Positions 53,873-61,155 of a DNA stretch of 61,155 nt are shown here, in pieces. Origin of the DNA: Yinghuangia soli (lineage in GTDB: Bacteria; Actinomycetota; Actinomycetes; Streptomycetales; Streptomycetaceae); assembly GCF_021502675.1 (NCBI RefSeq), contig NZ_JAKFHA010000015.1, positions 1 through 61,155 of the forward strand, read 5' to 3'. The notes beneath the pieces are model-generated. The model saw nothing but the letters and a program-made list of their open reading frames with translations. It made no database searches and was not told the origin of the DNA. Each line of letters begins with the position of its first letter. Within the stretch, counting starts at the first letter, position 1. The position numbers were made by a program, and so were the translations under genes.

Positions 53873-54877
53873 GTGCACCCGTCGCCGAACACTGCCGCAG
53901 ACACCGCCGAGGAGTTCGGTTGGGGGATTGCCGCGACCGGTGGCATCGCCGCGACGCTTGCCGCGGTGATCGCCGCCGAGCCCGGCATGTGGATAGCCGC
54001 GGTCGGCTCGCGCAGCAAGGAGCGCGCCGCCGACTTCGCCGCCCGGCACGGTGCCGCCGCATCGTACGGGTCCTATGCGGAGCTCATGGCCGACCCCGGC
54101 GTGCACGCCGTCTACGTCGCGACCCCGCACGCCCAGCACCGCGAGGTCGTCGAACTCGCCCTCGCCGCGGGCAAGGCGGTGCTGTGCGAGAAGCCGATCG
54201 CGGCGACCGTGGCCGACGCCGAGGCGATGGCCGCGCAGGCCCGGGCCGCCGGGGTGTTCCTCATGGAGGCGATGTGGATGCGGTTCAATCCGCTGGTCCG
54301 CCGCGTCAAGGAGCTCGCCGACGACGGGAAGCTCGGCGAAGTCCGCTCGGTGCACGCCTCCTTCGGCTTCCCGTTCCCCTACGACCCGGACCACCGGCTG
54401 TGGAACCCGGAGCTGGGCGGCGGCGCGCTGCTCGACCTGGGCGTCTACCCGGTCGCGCTGGCCCAGCTGCTCCTCGGTTCGCCGGAATCGGTCGCGGTCG
54501 CCGGCTCGCTCGGCCCCAGCGGCGTCGACGCCGAGGCGGCGCTGCTCATGCGCTGGCCGGGCGGCGCGCACGCGCTCCTGGAGACCTCCCTGCTCACCCT
54601 GCTGCCGATGACCGCGAGCGTGGTCGGCACCAAGGCCCGCGCCGACTTCGCGATGCCCTTCCACGCCGCCACCCGGGTCACCGTGCAGCCGTACGACGGC
54701 GCCGCCGCGCAGGAGTTCGTCATCGAGAGCGCGGACGAGGCGCTGGCCGGCGAACTGCGCGAAGTGCGCGACATGGTCCGGGCCGGCCGTACCGAATCCC
54801 CGGTGATGCCGCTGGACGACACCCTCGCGGTCCTCCGCATCCTCGCCGACGCCCGCCACGAACTCGGGGCGCGCTGA
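53873..54877 (+). CDS. Gfo/Idh/MocA family oxidoreductase
   Basis: 334 residues: an N-terminal Rossmann domain (GIAATGGIAATL, about 18-29, then AVGSRSKERAADFA), the family motif CEKPIAA with its lysine at about 106, and a C-terminal alpha/beta domain with the late LEMRWPGG-like strand. It probably oxidises or reduces a sugar or inositol derivative with NAD(P). The start is a GTG after CGGAGGAAC. It follows the PadR gene and precedes a 460-base gap. Confidence 0.87.
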   Translation: MHPSPNTAADTAEEFGWGIAATGGIAATLAAVIAAEPGMWIAAVGSRSKERAADFAARHGAAASYGSYAELMADPGVHAVYVATPHAQHREVVELALAAGKAVLCEKPIAATVADAEAMAAQARAAGVFLMEAMWMRFNPLVRRVKELADDGKLGEVRSVHASFGFPFPYDPDHRLWNPELGGGALLDLGVYPVALAQLLLGSPESVAVAGSLGPSGVDAEAALLMRWPGGAHALLETSLLTLLPMTASVVGTKARADFAMPFHAATRVTVQPYDGAAAQEFVIESADEALAGELREVRDMVRAGRTESPVMPLDDTLAVLRILADARHELGAR

Positions 54878-55337
54878 ACACCCTTCGCCACGCCCGCTGC
54901 GCCACGGACACAACCTGTGAGCGATGCGCCACGGAGCGTTCCCGGACATGCGGAACGCCGGCTCCCGCCTGGCGCCGTGCCGCCGCTGGCCCGAACGCGC
55001 CCGCGGCCGGCCGAACCGGCATGCCCCGATCCGCTTTCACCGCCTGAAGTCGCCCGGTGACGCGATGAGTTGCGAGGTCGCGGTCCGTGGCGCAGCGCCA
55101 TGGAGACGCAGCACAGCGCCGACCGGTGCGGCGTTTTCCGGTCAGACCGGAAAAAGCGGAGGAGTCGGCCAGAAAATACGTATGGTTGTGGACGTGGCCG
55201 GTGGGGGTGCCGGCCGCGGGTAGTCCCGGGGATTTCCGACAGCCGCCCGTCGGTATTCCCGGTCCTGGGCCGGTGGTGGGTGGCAGGAGTTTCCGGCTGC
55301 CCTGCCTTCGCCGGCGAACTCTTAGGGGGAGGCCCGC
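54878..55337. other. Intergenic region upstream of the decarboxylase cluster
   Basis: 460 bases without a supported gene. It holds a perfect palindrome at 55134-55154 and an ATACGTAT element at 55176-55183. The last ~30 bases carry the GTG start context of the decarboxylase (GGGGGAGG). The cluster promoter must be here. Confidence 0.5.
55134..55154. promoter_or_regulatory. Perfect palindrome upstream of the decarboxylase cluster
   Basis: TTTTCCGGTC, one base, GACCGGAAAA: ten-bp arms with no mismatch, followed by AAGCGG. It lies about 200 bases upstream of the first gene and is a good candidate operator for the whole cluster. An ATACGTAT palindrome (55176-55183) follows. Confidence 0.7.
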
Positions 55338-56819
55338 GTGACGATTCTGCCCGCGACGTTCGACGCCAAGTTGTTCCGGGAGAACTCCGAGACCGTCCTG
55401 GCCAAACTGGAGAAACACTTGGCCGACCAGTCGCTCCGCGGTCTGGAACTGTCCGATCCGGCACGGCTCATCGCGGCGGCCCGGGCGCTCATGACCGAGG
55501 AGCGCGAGAAGATCGCGGATTTCGACGAGGAGAAACTCGCCGCGATCGTCGACCTGTACCTGGCCACCGGAATCCAGGTGCATTCGCCCTCGTACATGGG
55601 CCGGCAGTTCTCCGGGGTGGTGCCGCTGGCCGGTGTCATCGACTTCGTCAGCTCCGTGGTCAACCAGCCCTCGTCGTTCTACGAGGCCGGCCAACTTCCC
55701 AATGCCGTCGAGCGCATCATGGCCGACGAACTGAATTCCTTCATCGGCTGGCCGGCCGGCAGCTTCGCGATGGTGACGACTTCCGGCGGCTCGCTGGCCA
55801 ACCTGACCGCGCTGCTCGCGGCCCGCAACCGGGCGTTCCCGGACTACTGGTCGCACGGCGGCGCGGCACTGGCCGGCGGCGCCAGGCCGGCCATCGCGGT
55901 CGGCGCCGACGTGCACTACAGCGTGTCCCGGGCGGCCGGCGTGATGGGCATCGGCGAGGAGCAGATCGTCCGGCTGCCGCTGGACCGGGACTACCGCATC
56001 GACCCGGCGCAGGCCAGGTCCGCACTGGACCGCGCGGCCCGCACCGGACTGCGGGTGTTCTGCCTGGTCGCGTCGGCGGGCACCACCTCGGTGGGGGCCT
56101 TCGACCCGATCGGCGAACTGGCCGACCTGGCCCATGAGCGCGACTGCTGGCTGCACGTGGACGGCGCGCACGGCGCCAGCCTGCTGGTGTCCGACGAGCT
56201 GCGCGGCGCGCTGCGCGGCATCGCCGAGGCCGACTCGCTGACCTGGGACGCGCACAAGATGATGTTCGTGCCCGCGCCCTGCACGCTGCTGTTCTACCGG
56301 AACCGCGAGCACAGCCTGGCCGCGTTCCGCCAGCAGGCCAGCTACGTGTTCGACGAGGAGCCCGACATCTACGCCGCACTGGACAGCGGCGGCAAGAACT
56401 TCGAATGCACCAAACGCCCGATGATCATGACGCTGTGGGCGCTCTGGGCGATCTACGGCCGGGCCCTGTTCGCCGAGAAGATCGAATATCTGTGCGGGCT
56501 GACCCGCGATGCGTACGAAATCCTGGAGGCCACTCCGGATTTCGAGACCGTGCACCGGCCCGAGGCGAACATCCTGTGCTTCCGGCACCGCCCCGCGGGG
56601 CTTTCCGAAGAAGCCGTCCACCGCTTTCAGGTGGCCGTCCGGAGCCGGGTGAAGCACCAGGGGAAGTTCTTCATCTCGAAGGTCGACGTGGACGGCGTCG
56701 CGGCTCTTCGGGTGGTCATGATGAACCACGAGACGACCACCGCGCACTTCCGTCTGCTGCTCACCGAGATCCGCAAGGCCGGCCGCGAACTCCTGCACGC
56801 CGGAGCCGCTTCGCGGTGA
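55338..56819 (+). CDS. Group II PLP-dependent decarboxylase
   Basis: 493 residues of the pyridoxal-dependent decarboxylase family (aromatic L-amino-acid / diaminobutyrate / glutamate decarboxylase group). Landmarks are HSPSYMGRQFSG near the N-terminus, TTSGGSLANLTAL, the Asp in HVDGAHGAS, and the PLP lysine in WDAHKMMFVP (about 307). It should decarboxylate an amino acid to an amine; the substrate is not readable. The GTG start follows GGGGGAGG. It opens a co-directional cluster with an adenylate-forming enzyme and four AidA/PixA-like proteins. Confidence 0.87.
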   Translation: MTILPATFDAKLFRENSETVLAKLEKHLADQSLRGLELSDPARLIAAARALMTEEREKIADFDEEKLAAIVDLYLATGIQVHSPSYMGRQFSGVVPLAGVIDFVSSVVNQPSSFYEAGQLPNAVERIMADELNSFIGWPAGSFAMVTTSGGSLANLTALLAARNRAFPDYWSHGGAALAGGARPAIAVGADVHYSVSRAAGVMGIGEEQIVRLPLDRDYRIDPAQARSALDRAARTGLRVFCLVASAGTTSVGAFDPIGELADLAHERDCWLHVDGAHGASLLVSDELRGALRGIAEADSLTWDAHKMMFVPAPCTLLFYRNREHSLAAFRQQASYVFDEEPDIYAALDSGGKNFECTKRPMIMTLWALWAIYGRALFAEKIEYLCGLTRDAYEILEATPDFETVHRPEANILCFRHRPAGLSEEAVHRFQVAVRSRVKHQGKFFISKVDVDGVAALRVVMMNHETTTAHFRLLLTEIRKAGRELLHAGAASR

Positions 56820-56877
56820 AACGGCCGTGAAGAACAGCGCATTTCACGCAGCACGCATCCACCCGGCGCAATTTCGC

Positions 56878-56943
56878 GCGCCACCCATTCCCGTACCCAG
56901 CGCCACCCATTCCCGTACCCAGCACCACCGATTCCCGTACCCC
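56878..56943. repeat. Three 22-bp tandem repeats
   Basis: Copies at 56878-56899, 56900-56921 and 56922-56943, each like GCGCCACCCATTCCCGTACC plus CA. Copies 1 and 2 are identical; copy 3 differs at three positions. The array sits in the 159-base gap between the decarboxylase and the adenylate-forming enzyme, just upstream of the latter's start. Confidence 0.85.
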
Positions 56944-56978
56944 AGAGTGCCAAAAGCAGCGTGGAAAGGGGACGTCCA

Positions 56979-58610
56979 TTGAGCACCGTGCACACCCCGC
57001 AGAACGCCACGGCCCGCCCGGCCGCCAAGCGTTCCGCGACCGCCGGCCTGCCGGCAGATCCCGAAGCCGCCCGGGCGCTGGCCGCCCGGCTGATCCCGGA
57101 CCGCGAGTGGCGGCCGGCCAGTGTCGACGCGGTGGCGAAGCTGCCGGCGTTCGCCGCGAAGATGCGCGAATGCGGCCGGGTCTCCCGCACCCCGTACACC
57201 GAACTCCCGCACTACGTCACCGCGGCCCTCGAACTGCGGCGCCTGCAGCAGATGGTGCACACCGTCCTGCTCAACCCGGCCTGGCGGGACCGGCTCGCCG
57301 CGGCCGGCATCGACCGGGCACCGGCTACCTACGAGGAATGGCAGGACATCCCGCTGTCCGACAAGGACGTCCAGCGGGAGTTCTACATGGGCGCCCGCCC
57401 CGGCCTGGTCGTGCCGCTGGACCGCGGCGGGTTCGAGGTCGTCGCGAGCGGCGGCACCAGCTCCGGCAGCCCGCTCGAAGTCGTCTACGCCTTGCGGGAA
57501 CTGGCCGACACGTACGACATCGCCGGGCAGTTCATGGGCGACTACCAGCTCGCCGCGCACTTCCCGCCGGACGGCCCCAAGTGGCTGTTCACCACGCTGG
57601 CGGACTACCAGATGTGGAGCAGCGGCACGATGGTCGGCGGCGTGCTGGCCAAGGTGCCCGGGGTCAATTACATCGGTGCGGGCCCGGTCACCGCACCGGT
57701 CTTCGAGCACATGTTCTCCTACCCCGGTGCCAAGGCACTGATGGGCATTTCGGCCGGCATCGCGATCCTCGGCGAACTGGGCGCGGGGCTGAACCGCGAG
57801 GCCCGGGAGACCTTCCGTATCGCGCTGTACGGCAGCGGCGTGCTGCCGCACCGCAAGCGCGCCGAGCTCCAGGCCGTCTACCCCAACCTCGTCATCCTCA
57901 GCTACTTCGCGGCCACCCAGGCCGAGACCATCGGCCTGCAGCTGCACCCGGCCACGCCCTGGCTGACCGCGGTGCCCGGGCTGCACCTCGTCGAGATCGT
58001 CGACGAGGACGGCCGCTGGGTCGCCGAGGGCGAGGAAGGCGAACTGGTCGTCACCCGGCTGCACGCGCACGAGGCTCCGCTGCTGCGCCTGAAGCTGGGC
58101 GACCGGATGGTCCGGCGTCCCCGACTCGCCGGACCCGGCCTGCAGGCCGACCAGTTCGAGTTCGCCGGGCGCACCGGCGACATCCTGCACATCAACGACA
58201 GCCAGTACTCCGCCGCCCGCGCGTACGCCGCACTCGCCACCGAGCTGCGCAACGCGGGCGTCGTGGACCTGGACGAGGCGGCCCACGAAGTCCAGTTCGT
58301 GAACCACCGCGAGGCCAAGACGATCACGCTGCTGGCATCCGTCGACGACGTGGTCGGACTGACCTACCGCAAGGACATGATGCTCGGCCTGGACGGCGTC
58401 CAGCGGATCTTCGTGAACGCCCTGCCGCGCGCCCTGTCGCTGTTCAACCACGGCGAGGCCAACCCGGCCTCGGTCCAGAAGACCGGCTACGGCCTCCGCC
58501 TGGTGTTCGTCCCCAGACTGTCGCCGGCGATCGAGCGCACGGCGGTCGGAAAGGTGCCACTCGTGCGCGACCGGGCCAGCCGCGCGACCCCGGAACCCCG
58601 AAGGGAGTGA
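56979..58610 (+). CDS. PaaK/CapK-like adenylate-forming enzyme
   Basis: About 543 residues of the phenylacetate-CoA ligase-like (PaaK/CapK) branch of adenylate-forming enzymes. The ATP-binding loop is SGGTSSGSP. A later acidic-Thr region (YFAATQAETIGLQ) and GELVVTRL with PLLRLKLGD follow in family order. It would activate a carboxylate as the AMP ester; transfer to CoA, a carrier or an amine is possible. The start is best placed at TTG 56979, because AGGGGAC lies just upstream; an in-frame GTG at 56961 is the alternative. The next gene starts two bases after its stop. Confidence 0.82.
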   Translation: MSTVHTPQNATARPAAKRSATAGLPADPEAARALAARLIPDREWRPASVDAVAKLPAFAAKMRECGRVSRTPYTELPHYVTAALELRRLQQMVHTVLLNPAWRDRLAAAGIDRAPATYEEWQDIPLSDKDVQREFYMGARPGLVVPLDRGGFEVVASGGTSSGSPLEVVYALRELADTYDIAGQFMGDYQLAAHFPPDGPKWLFTTLADYQMWSSGTMVGGVLAKVPGVNYIGAGPVTAPVFEHMFSYPGAKALMGISAGIAILGELGAGLNREARETFRIALYGSGVLPHRKRAELQAVYPNLVILSYFAATQAETIGLQLHPATPWLTAVPGLHLVEIVDEDGRWVAEGEEGELVVTRLHAHEAPLLRLKLGDRMVRRPRLAGPGLQADQFEFAGRTGDILHINDSQYSAARAYAALATELRNAGVVDLDEAAHEVQFVNHREAKTITLLASVDDVVGLTYRKDMMLGLDGVQRIFVNALPRALSLFNHGEANPASVQKTGYGLRLVFVPRLSPAIERTAVGKVPLVRDRASRATPEPRRE

Positions 58611-58612
58611 GC

Positions 58613-59128
58613 ATGAAGCCGCAGGTGAACATCATGGCGGTCGTCGACGTGATCGGTGCGTTGTCGGCCCGCACTCTGCTCGACGGCAATCTCTGCATGG
58701 TCGACAACGGCGACTACCGCAGCACCGGACAAGGCACGCCGGCGCTGTGCACCCTCGTCTGCCCCGGCCAGGCGGTGCAGTGGACCGCGCTCGCCGTCGA
58801 CCTGCAGACGCCGGTCGACATCAAGAGCATCCGGTTCCTCGACCCGCTGGGCGGCGAAGGCGTCGCATGGCAGCCGCAGCACGCCGCGCCGATCGCGGCG
58901 AACGGCGGTTTCCCGCACGCGAACGGCTCCGACGCGAGCCTGTCGAACGGCGAGGCCGGGGCCGGGAGCGCGGGGGACAGCGACACGCTCGACCTCGACG
59001 TCTGGATCGGCCTCGTGCCGCCTTGGATGACGCCCGGCGTGCCGTACAAGTACCGCCTCGAACTCCAGATGTACGAGGGCGACAACAGCATCATGCACGT
59101 CGACCTCCCGGCCCTGATGAGCGTGTAG
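58613..59128 (+). CDS. AidA/PixA-like protein, paralogue 1 of 4
   Basis: 171 residues, no signal peptide or membrane helix. Shared layout with the next three genes: an N-terminal hydrophobic strand ending in V-D, then L-x-G-x-x-x-x-x-D-N, G-Q-G-T-x-x-L-x-T, and L/V-x-W; the C-terminal part holds W-x-x-P-G-x-x-Y-x-Y-R. This order matches the AidA/PixA (inclusion body) family. A Gly/Ser/Asn-rich loop fills the middle (about 95-125). Preceded by GAAGGGAG and starting two bases after the enzyme gene, so co-translated. Function unknown; protein self-assembly is the family precedent. Confidence 0.68.
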   Translation: MKPQVNIMAVVDVIGALSARTLLDGNLCMVDNGDYRSTGQGTPALCTLVCPGQAVQWTALAVDLQTPVDIKSIRFLDPLGGEGVAWQPQHAAPIAANGGFPHANGSDASLSNGEAGAGSAGDSDTLDLDVWIGLVPPWMTPGVPYKYRLELQMYEGDNSIMHVDLPALMSV

Positions 59129-59140
59129 GAAGGAGGAGCC

Positions 59141-59992
59141 ATGCCCCAACAGCTCGCGATCATCGTGCTCGTGGACGTCGGCAACGCCATCGCCGACGGC
59201 ACGCTGGACGGCAACACCTACCTGTTCGACAACATGAAGCTGCACGGTTCGGACGGACAGGGCACCGGCGGCCTGGTCACCGCGATCAACGGCGCCTACT
59301 GGGCGGACGGCTCGCAGGCCAGCGAGCAGGTCCTCAACTGGCTGCCCTACAGCCTCGGTTCCATCCCGCCCACGGTCCCGCGCGGCTACCAGTCGGACCG
59401 GGCCCGGCAGACCGACCGGGAAGCCCTCGCCGAACTCGACGCCCTGGCCGCCCGCCCGGCGGCCGGCGCCGACACCGCCGGGCGGCTCGACAAGATCCGC
59501 AAGTCGGTGGGCACCCGCATCAAGACCACCCGGCGCACCAGCGGGCGGCTGTCGAACGAGAAGGTCCTCGACGTCACCGGCGAGGTCGTCGGCGACCTGG
59601 GGACCGGGTCGTACAGCTACCCCGGGCCGATCATCACCGACATCTACGGCGAGGCGGTCGACGAGAAGATCATGTACCCGGCCGAGTACGGCTCGCCGGA
59701 CATGGTCACGGACGGCTGGTACTGGTCGGCCACCGTGGACACTTCGCGGCCCGGCTCGTACGCGTACACGATGCGCATCCAGCTCCACAAGCTAGTCGTG
59801 CAGGACGGCCAGGCGCTGTGGCACCCGGTCAACCTGACCTGCACGTCCAGTCTGCGGATCACCTCCGAGCCCAAGCGGAACGCCTTCACGAAGGCGGGGA
59901 TGGGCTACCTGCCGGTCCCCATGCACGCTCCGCCGACCGAAGGGTACGCCGGGACCGACGCCGTGACCGAGTCCGCGAGGAGCACCGGATGA
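59141..59992 (+). CDS. AidA/PixA-like protein, paralogue 2 of 4, with insertion
   Basis: 283 residues: the same core as its neighbours (LVDVGNAIADG, GNTYLFDN, GQGTGGLVT, then W) but with about 110 extra residues between the two halves. The extra part is rich in charged helices (RARQTDREALAELDALA, KIRKSVGTRIKTT) and then a Gly/Tyr-rich stretch. The C-terminal half returns with YWSATVDTSRPGSYAYTMRIQL. AGGAGGAG precedes the ATG. The next gene overlaps its stop by four bases (ATGA). The insertion may give this copy a binding or spacer role. Confidence 0.67.
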   Translation: MPQQLAIIVLVDVGNAIADGTLDGNTYLFDNMKLHGSDGQGTGGLVTAINGAYWADGSQASEQVLNWLPYSLGSIPPTVPRGYQSDRARQTDREALAELDALAARPAAGADTAGRLDKIRKSVGTRIKTTRRTSGRLSNEKVLDVTGEVVGDLGTGSYSYPGPIITDIYGEAVDEKIMYPAEYGSPDMVTDGWYWSATVDTSRPGSYAYTMRIQLHKLVVQDGQALWHPVNLTCTSSLRITSEPKRNAFTKAGMGYLPVPMHAPPTEGYAGTDAVTESARSTG

Positions 59993-60426
59993 CCGCCAAG
60001 ACGCGGGCGCGGGAGACCCCCGCACCGGCCAAGCGCCCGATCTCCATCACCGCTGTCGTCGACTGCGTCGGCGTGCTGGCCACCGGCAGCATGTCCGGCC
60101 AGCTGTACCTGTACGACACCAACAAGGCGGGCGGCTCGGCCGGTTTCGGCACCGAGGAGCTCCAGACCAAGGCCGCGGTCGGCGACAAGCTGCTGTGGAA
60201 CTGCCTCGCGCTGGAGTGCGAGGCGTACGTCGGGATCGACGCCGTGGTCATCGACCCCGAGGTGTGCGAGCCGGAGCGCAAGGTCTACCCGGGCACCGAC
60301 GTCGCGTACTGGACCGGCATCGTCAAGAAGCTGCCCGCCGAGCCCGTCCCGTACGAGATCCGGTTCCTGGTCGGTACCAGGGCCCAGTCCGTCCCGACCA
60401 CCCTGTCGCCCACGCTCACGGGCTGA
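59989..60426 (+). CDS. AidA/PixA-like protein, paralogue 3 of 4
   Basis: 145 residues, the shortest copy, with an added Lys/Arg/Ala/Pro-rich N-terminal tail (TAKTRARETPAPAKRP). The core reads ITAVVDCVGVLATGSMSGQLYLYD, then GSAGFGTEELQT (GFGT in place of GQGT), then LLW; the end has YWTGIVKKLPAEPVPYEIRF. Start ATG overlaps the previous stop (ATGA), so translation is coupled. No signal peptide. Function unknown, as for the others. Confidence 0.67.
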   Translation: MTAKTRARETPAPAKRPISITAVVDCVGVLATGSMSGQLYLYDTNKAGGSAGFGTEELQTKAAVGDKLLWNCLALECEAYVGIDAVVIDPEVCEPERKVYPGTDVAYWTGIVKKLPAEPVPYEIRFLVGTRAQSVPTTLSPTLTG

Positions 60427-60478
60427 CGGCGCCGGACGCGGGCATCCGTCCCGCCCGGAGAAGCGCGAAGGAGGCAAG

Positions 60479-61042
60479 GTGACCACAAGCACGCAACCCC
60501 GGCCGAGCGCGACCGAGGAGAAGCAGAACCCCGGCCAGCTCAACTCGGTCCAGCTCAACATCGTCACGCTCGTCGACATGGAGCGGGCCACCGAGTCCGG
60601 CATGCTGGCCGGCGCGATGTACATGATGGACAACAGCATCGGCGGCACCGGCCAGGGCACCAACCGCCTGGAGACGGTGTGCAAGCAGGGCCAGGTCATC
60701 AACTGGATCGTGCGGCCGATGGACATGGAACGGCGCCTGGACGGGACCTGGCCGCCCATGCCGAAGATCAACAACATCGTCTTCCTGGACACCGAGCTCG
60801 GCGACGAGGAAGACGTCGCGGAACGGCGGCACTTCTCCGAGCTGAAGATCTACGGCATGCCGGACCGCATGCGCTCCCCGCTCACCCCGGTCTACTACTA
60901 CTGGGCGGGGACGGTGCTGAGCACCGCCAAGCCGGGCGTCTACCGCTACCGGCTGATCCTCGAACTCGAGCGGGAGAACAGCAAGGAGAAGCTGTACCTC
61001 AACACCGTCGATCACCCGGCGATCCGGGTGATCGAGGTCTGA
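60479..61042 (+). CDS. AidA/PixA-like protein, paralogue 4 of 4
   Basis: 187 residues. Core pattern: NIVTLVDMERATESGMLAG, MYMMDN, GTGQGTNRLET, VINW, and near the end YYYWAGTVLSTAKPGVYRYRLILELE. It is rich in methionine in the first half, a feature also described for PixA. A charged middle (DEEDVAERRHFSELK) is unique to this copy. The GTG start follows GAAGGAGG. No signal peptide. The last gene before the unreliable window end; the cluster may continue beyond it. Confidence 0.68.
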   Translation: MTTSTQPRPSATEEKQNPGQLNSVQLNIVTLVDMERATESGMLAGAMYMMDNSIGGTGQGTNRLETVCKQGQVINWIVRPMDMERRLDGTWPPMPKINNIVFLDTELGDEEDVAERRHFSELKIYGMPDRMRSPLTPVYYYWAGTVLSTAKPGVYRYRLILELERENSKEKLYLNTVDHPAIRVIEV

Positions 61043-61155
61043 CCGGCGGCTGAGCTCGACCGGTACGCGCAGGACGAGCAGAACGAGCAGGACCCGTGGG
61101 GGGGGGGGGCCGCCGGGGGGGGGCCCCCCCCCCCCCAGCCGGGGGGGCGCGGGGC
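61043..61155. other. Window end with G/C homopolymers, probably unreliable
   Basis: After the stop at 61042 the frame stays open for about 20 codons with coding-like composition (GAGCAGAACGAGCAGGAC) but no start codon. From about 61098 the sequence becomes runs of G and C, up to 14 bases long, unlike anything else in the window. I treat this as a low-quality contig end. Confidence 0.7.

Noticed and set aside
55338-61042. Classical PKS/NRPS gene cluster
   Set aside because: No ketosynthase, condensation or carrier domain is present; only the decarboxylase and the adenylate-forming enzyme are biosynthetic.
61098-61155. G-quadruplex element at the window end
   Set aside because: The G and C runs look like low-quality terminal sequence, not a structured element.

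Overview
The window is high-GC DNA (strong G/C third-position bias, many GTG starts, tightly packed genes). It looks like an actinobacterial chromosome of the Streptomycetaceae or a neighbouring family. Signs of this are twin NarL-type two-component systems, a stand-alone second EF-G, TAT and lipoprotein exports, a GDT1 gene behind a yybP-ykoY riboswitch, and one rare TTA codon. I see no rRNA, tRNA, CRISPR array, transposase or phage gene.

Layout. 1-8.7 kb: second EF-G; an imine-reductase-like enzyme and a quinone oxidoreductase, each facing its own TetR gene across a clear operator; a KhtT/KhtU-type cation/proton antiporter pair. 8.7-14.1 kb: NYN-like protein; DUF2269-like membrane protein facing a PadR gene, which is followed by a permease-prefix protein and an ABC exporter; AsnC facing a Cys/Met-metabolism PLP enzyme. 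14.3-19.8 kb: small secreted protein, glycosyltransferase, secreted C2-like protein, kinase/regulator pair (the kinase has a TTA at codon 3), SHOCT protein. 20-27.4 kb: TetR facing an ohr gene that carries a frameshift; a protein with an internal duplication; MMPL exporter facing a second kinase/regulator pair; NUDIX hydrolase. 27.5-34.8 kb: a five-gene, partly overlapping operon (SWIM-like zinc knuckle, unknown, vWA, MoxR-like AAA+, DUF5682). 34.9-55 kb: mostly single genes and regulator/enzyme pairs: LysR, Imm5-like, two L,D-transpeptidase lipoproteins, alpha/beta hydrolase with methyltransferase, TetR with haloalkane dehalogenase, LysR facing an RBBP9-like hydrolase, deaminase, Mn riboswitch with GDT1, MBL hydrolase, phospholipase C, XRE regulator, M1 peptidase, methyltransferase, HxlR, PadR with Gfo/Idh oxidoreductase.

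55.3-61.1 kb: a co-directional cluster running towards the window end. It has a group II PLP decarboxylase, a PaaK/CapK-like adenylate-forming enzyme starting at TTG, and four consecutive divergent paralogues that resemble the AidA/PixA inclusion-body family. A perfect palindrome precedes the cluster and three 22-bp tandem repeats separate its two enzyme genes. The last ~60 bases are G/C homopolymers and look like unreliable sequence.

The best candidates for something undescribed are the 55.3-61.0 kb cluster and the 27.5-34.8 kb MoxR/vWA operon. Perfect-stem hairpins separate many convergent genes, so transcription-unit borders are unusually readable here. All functional calls are by motif recognition from the translated sequence; no database search was run.
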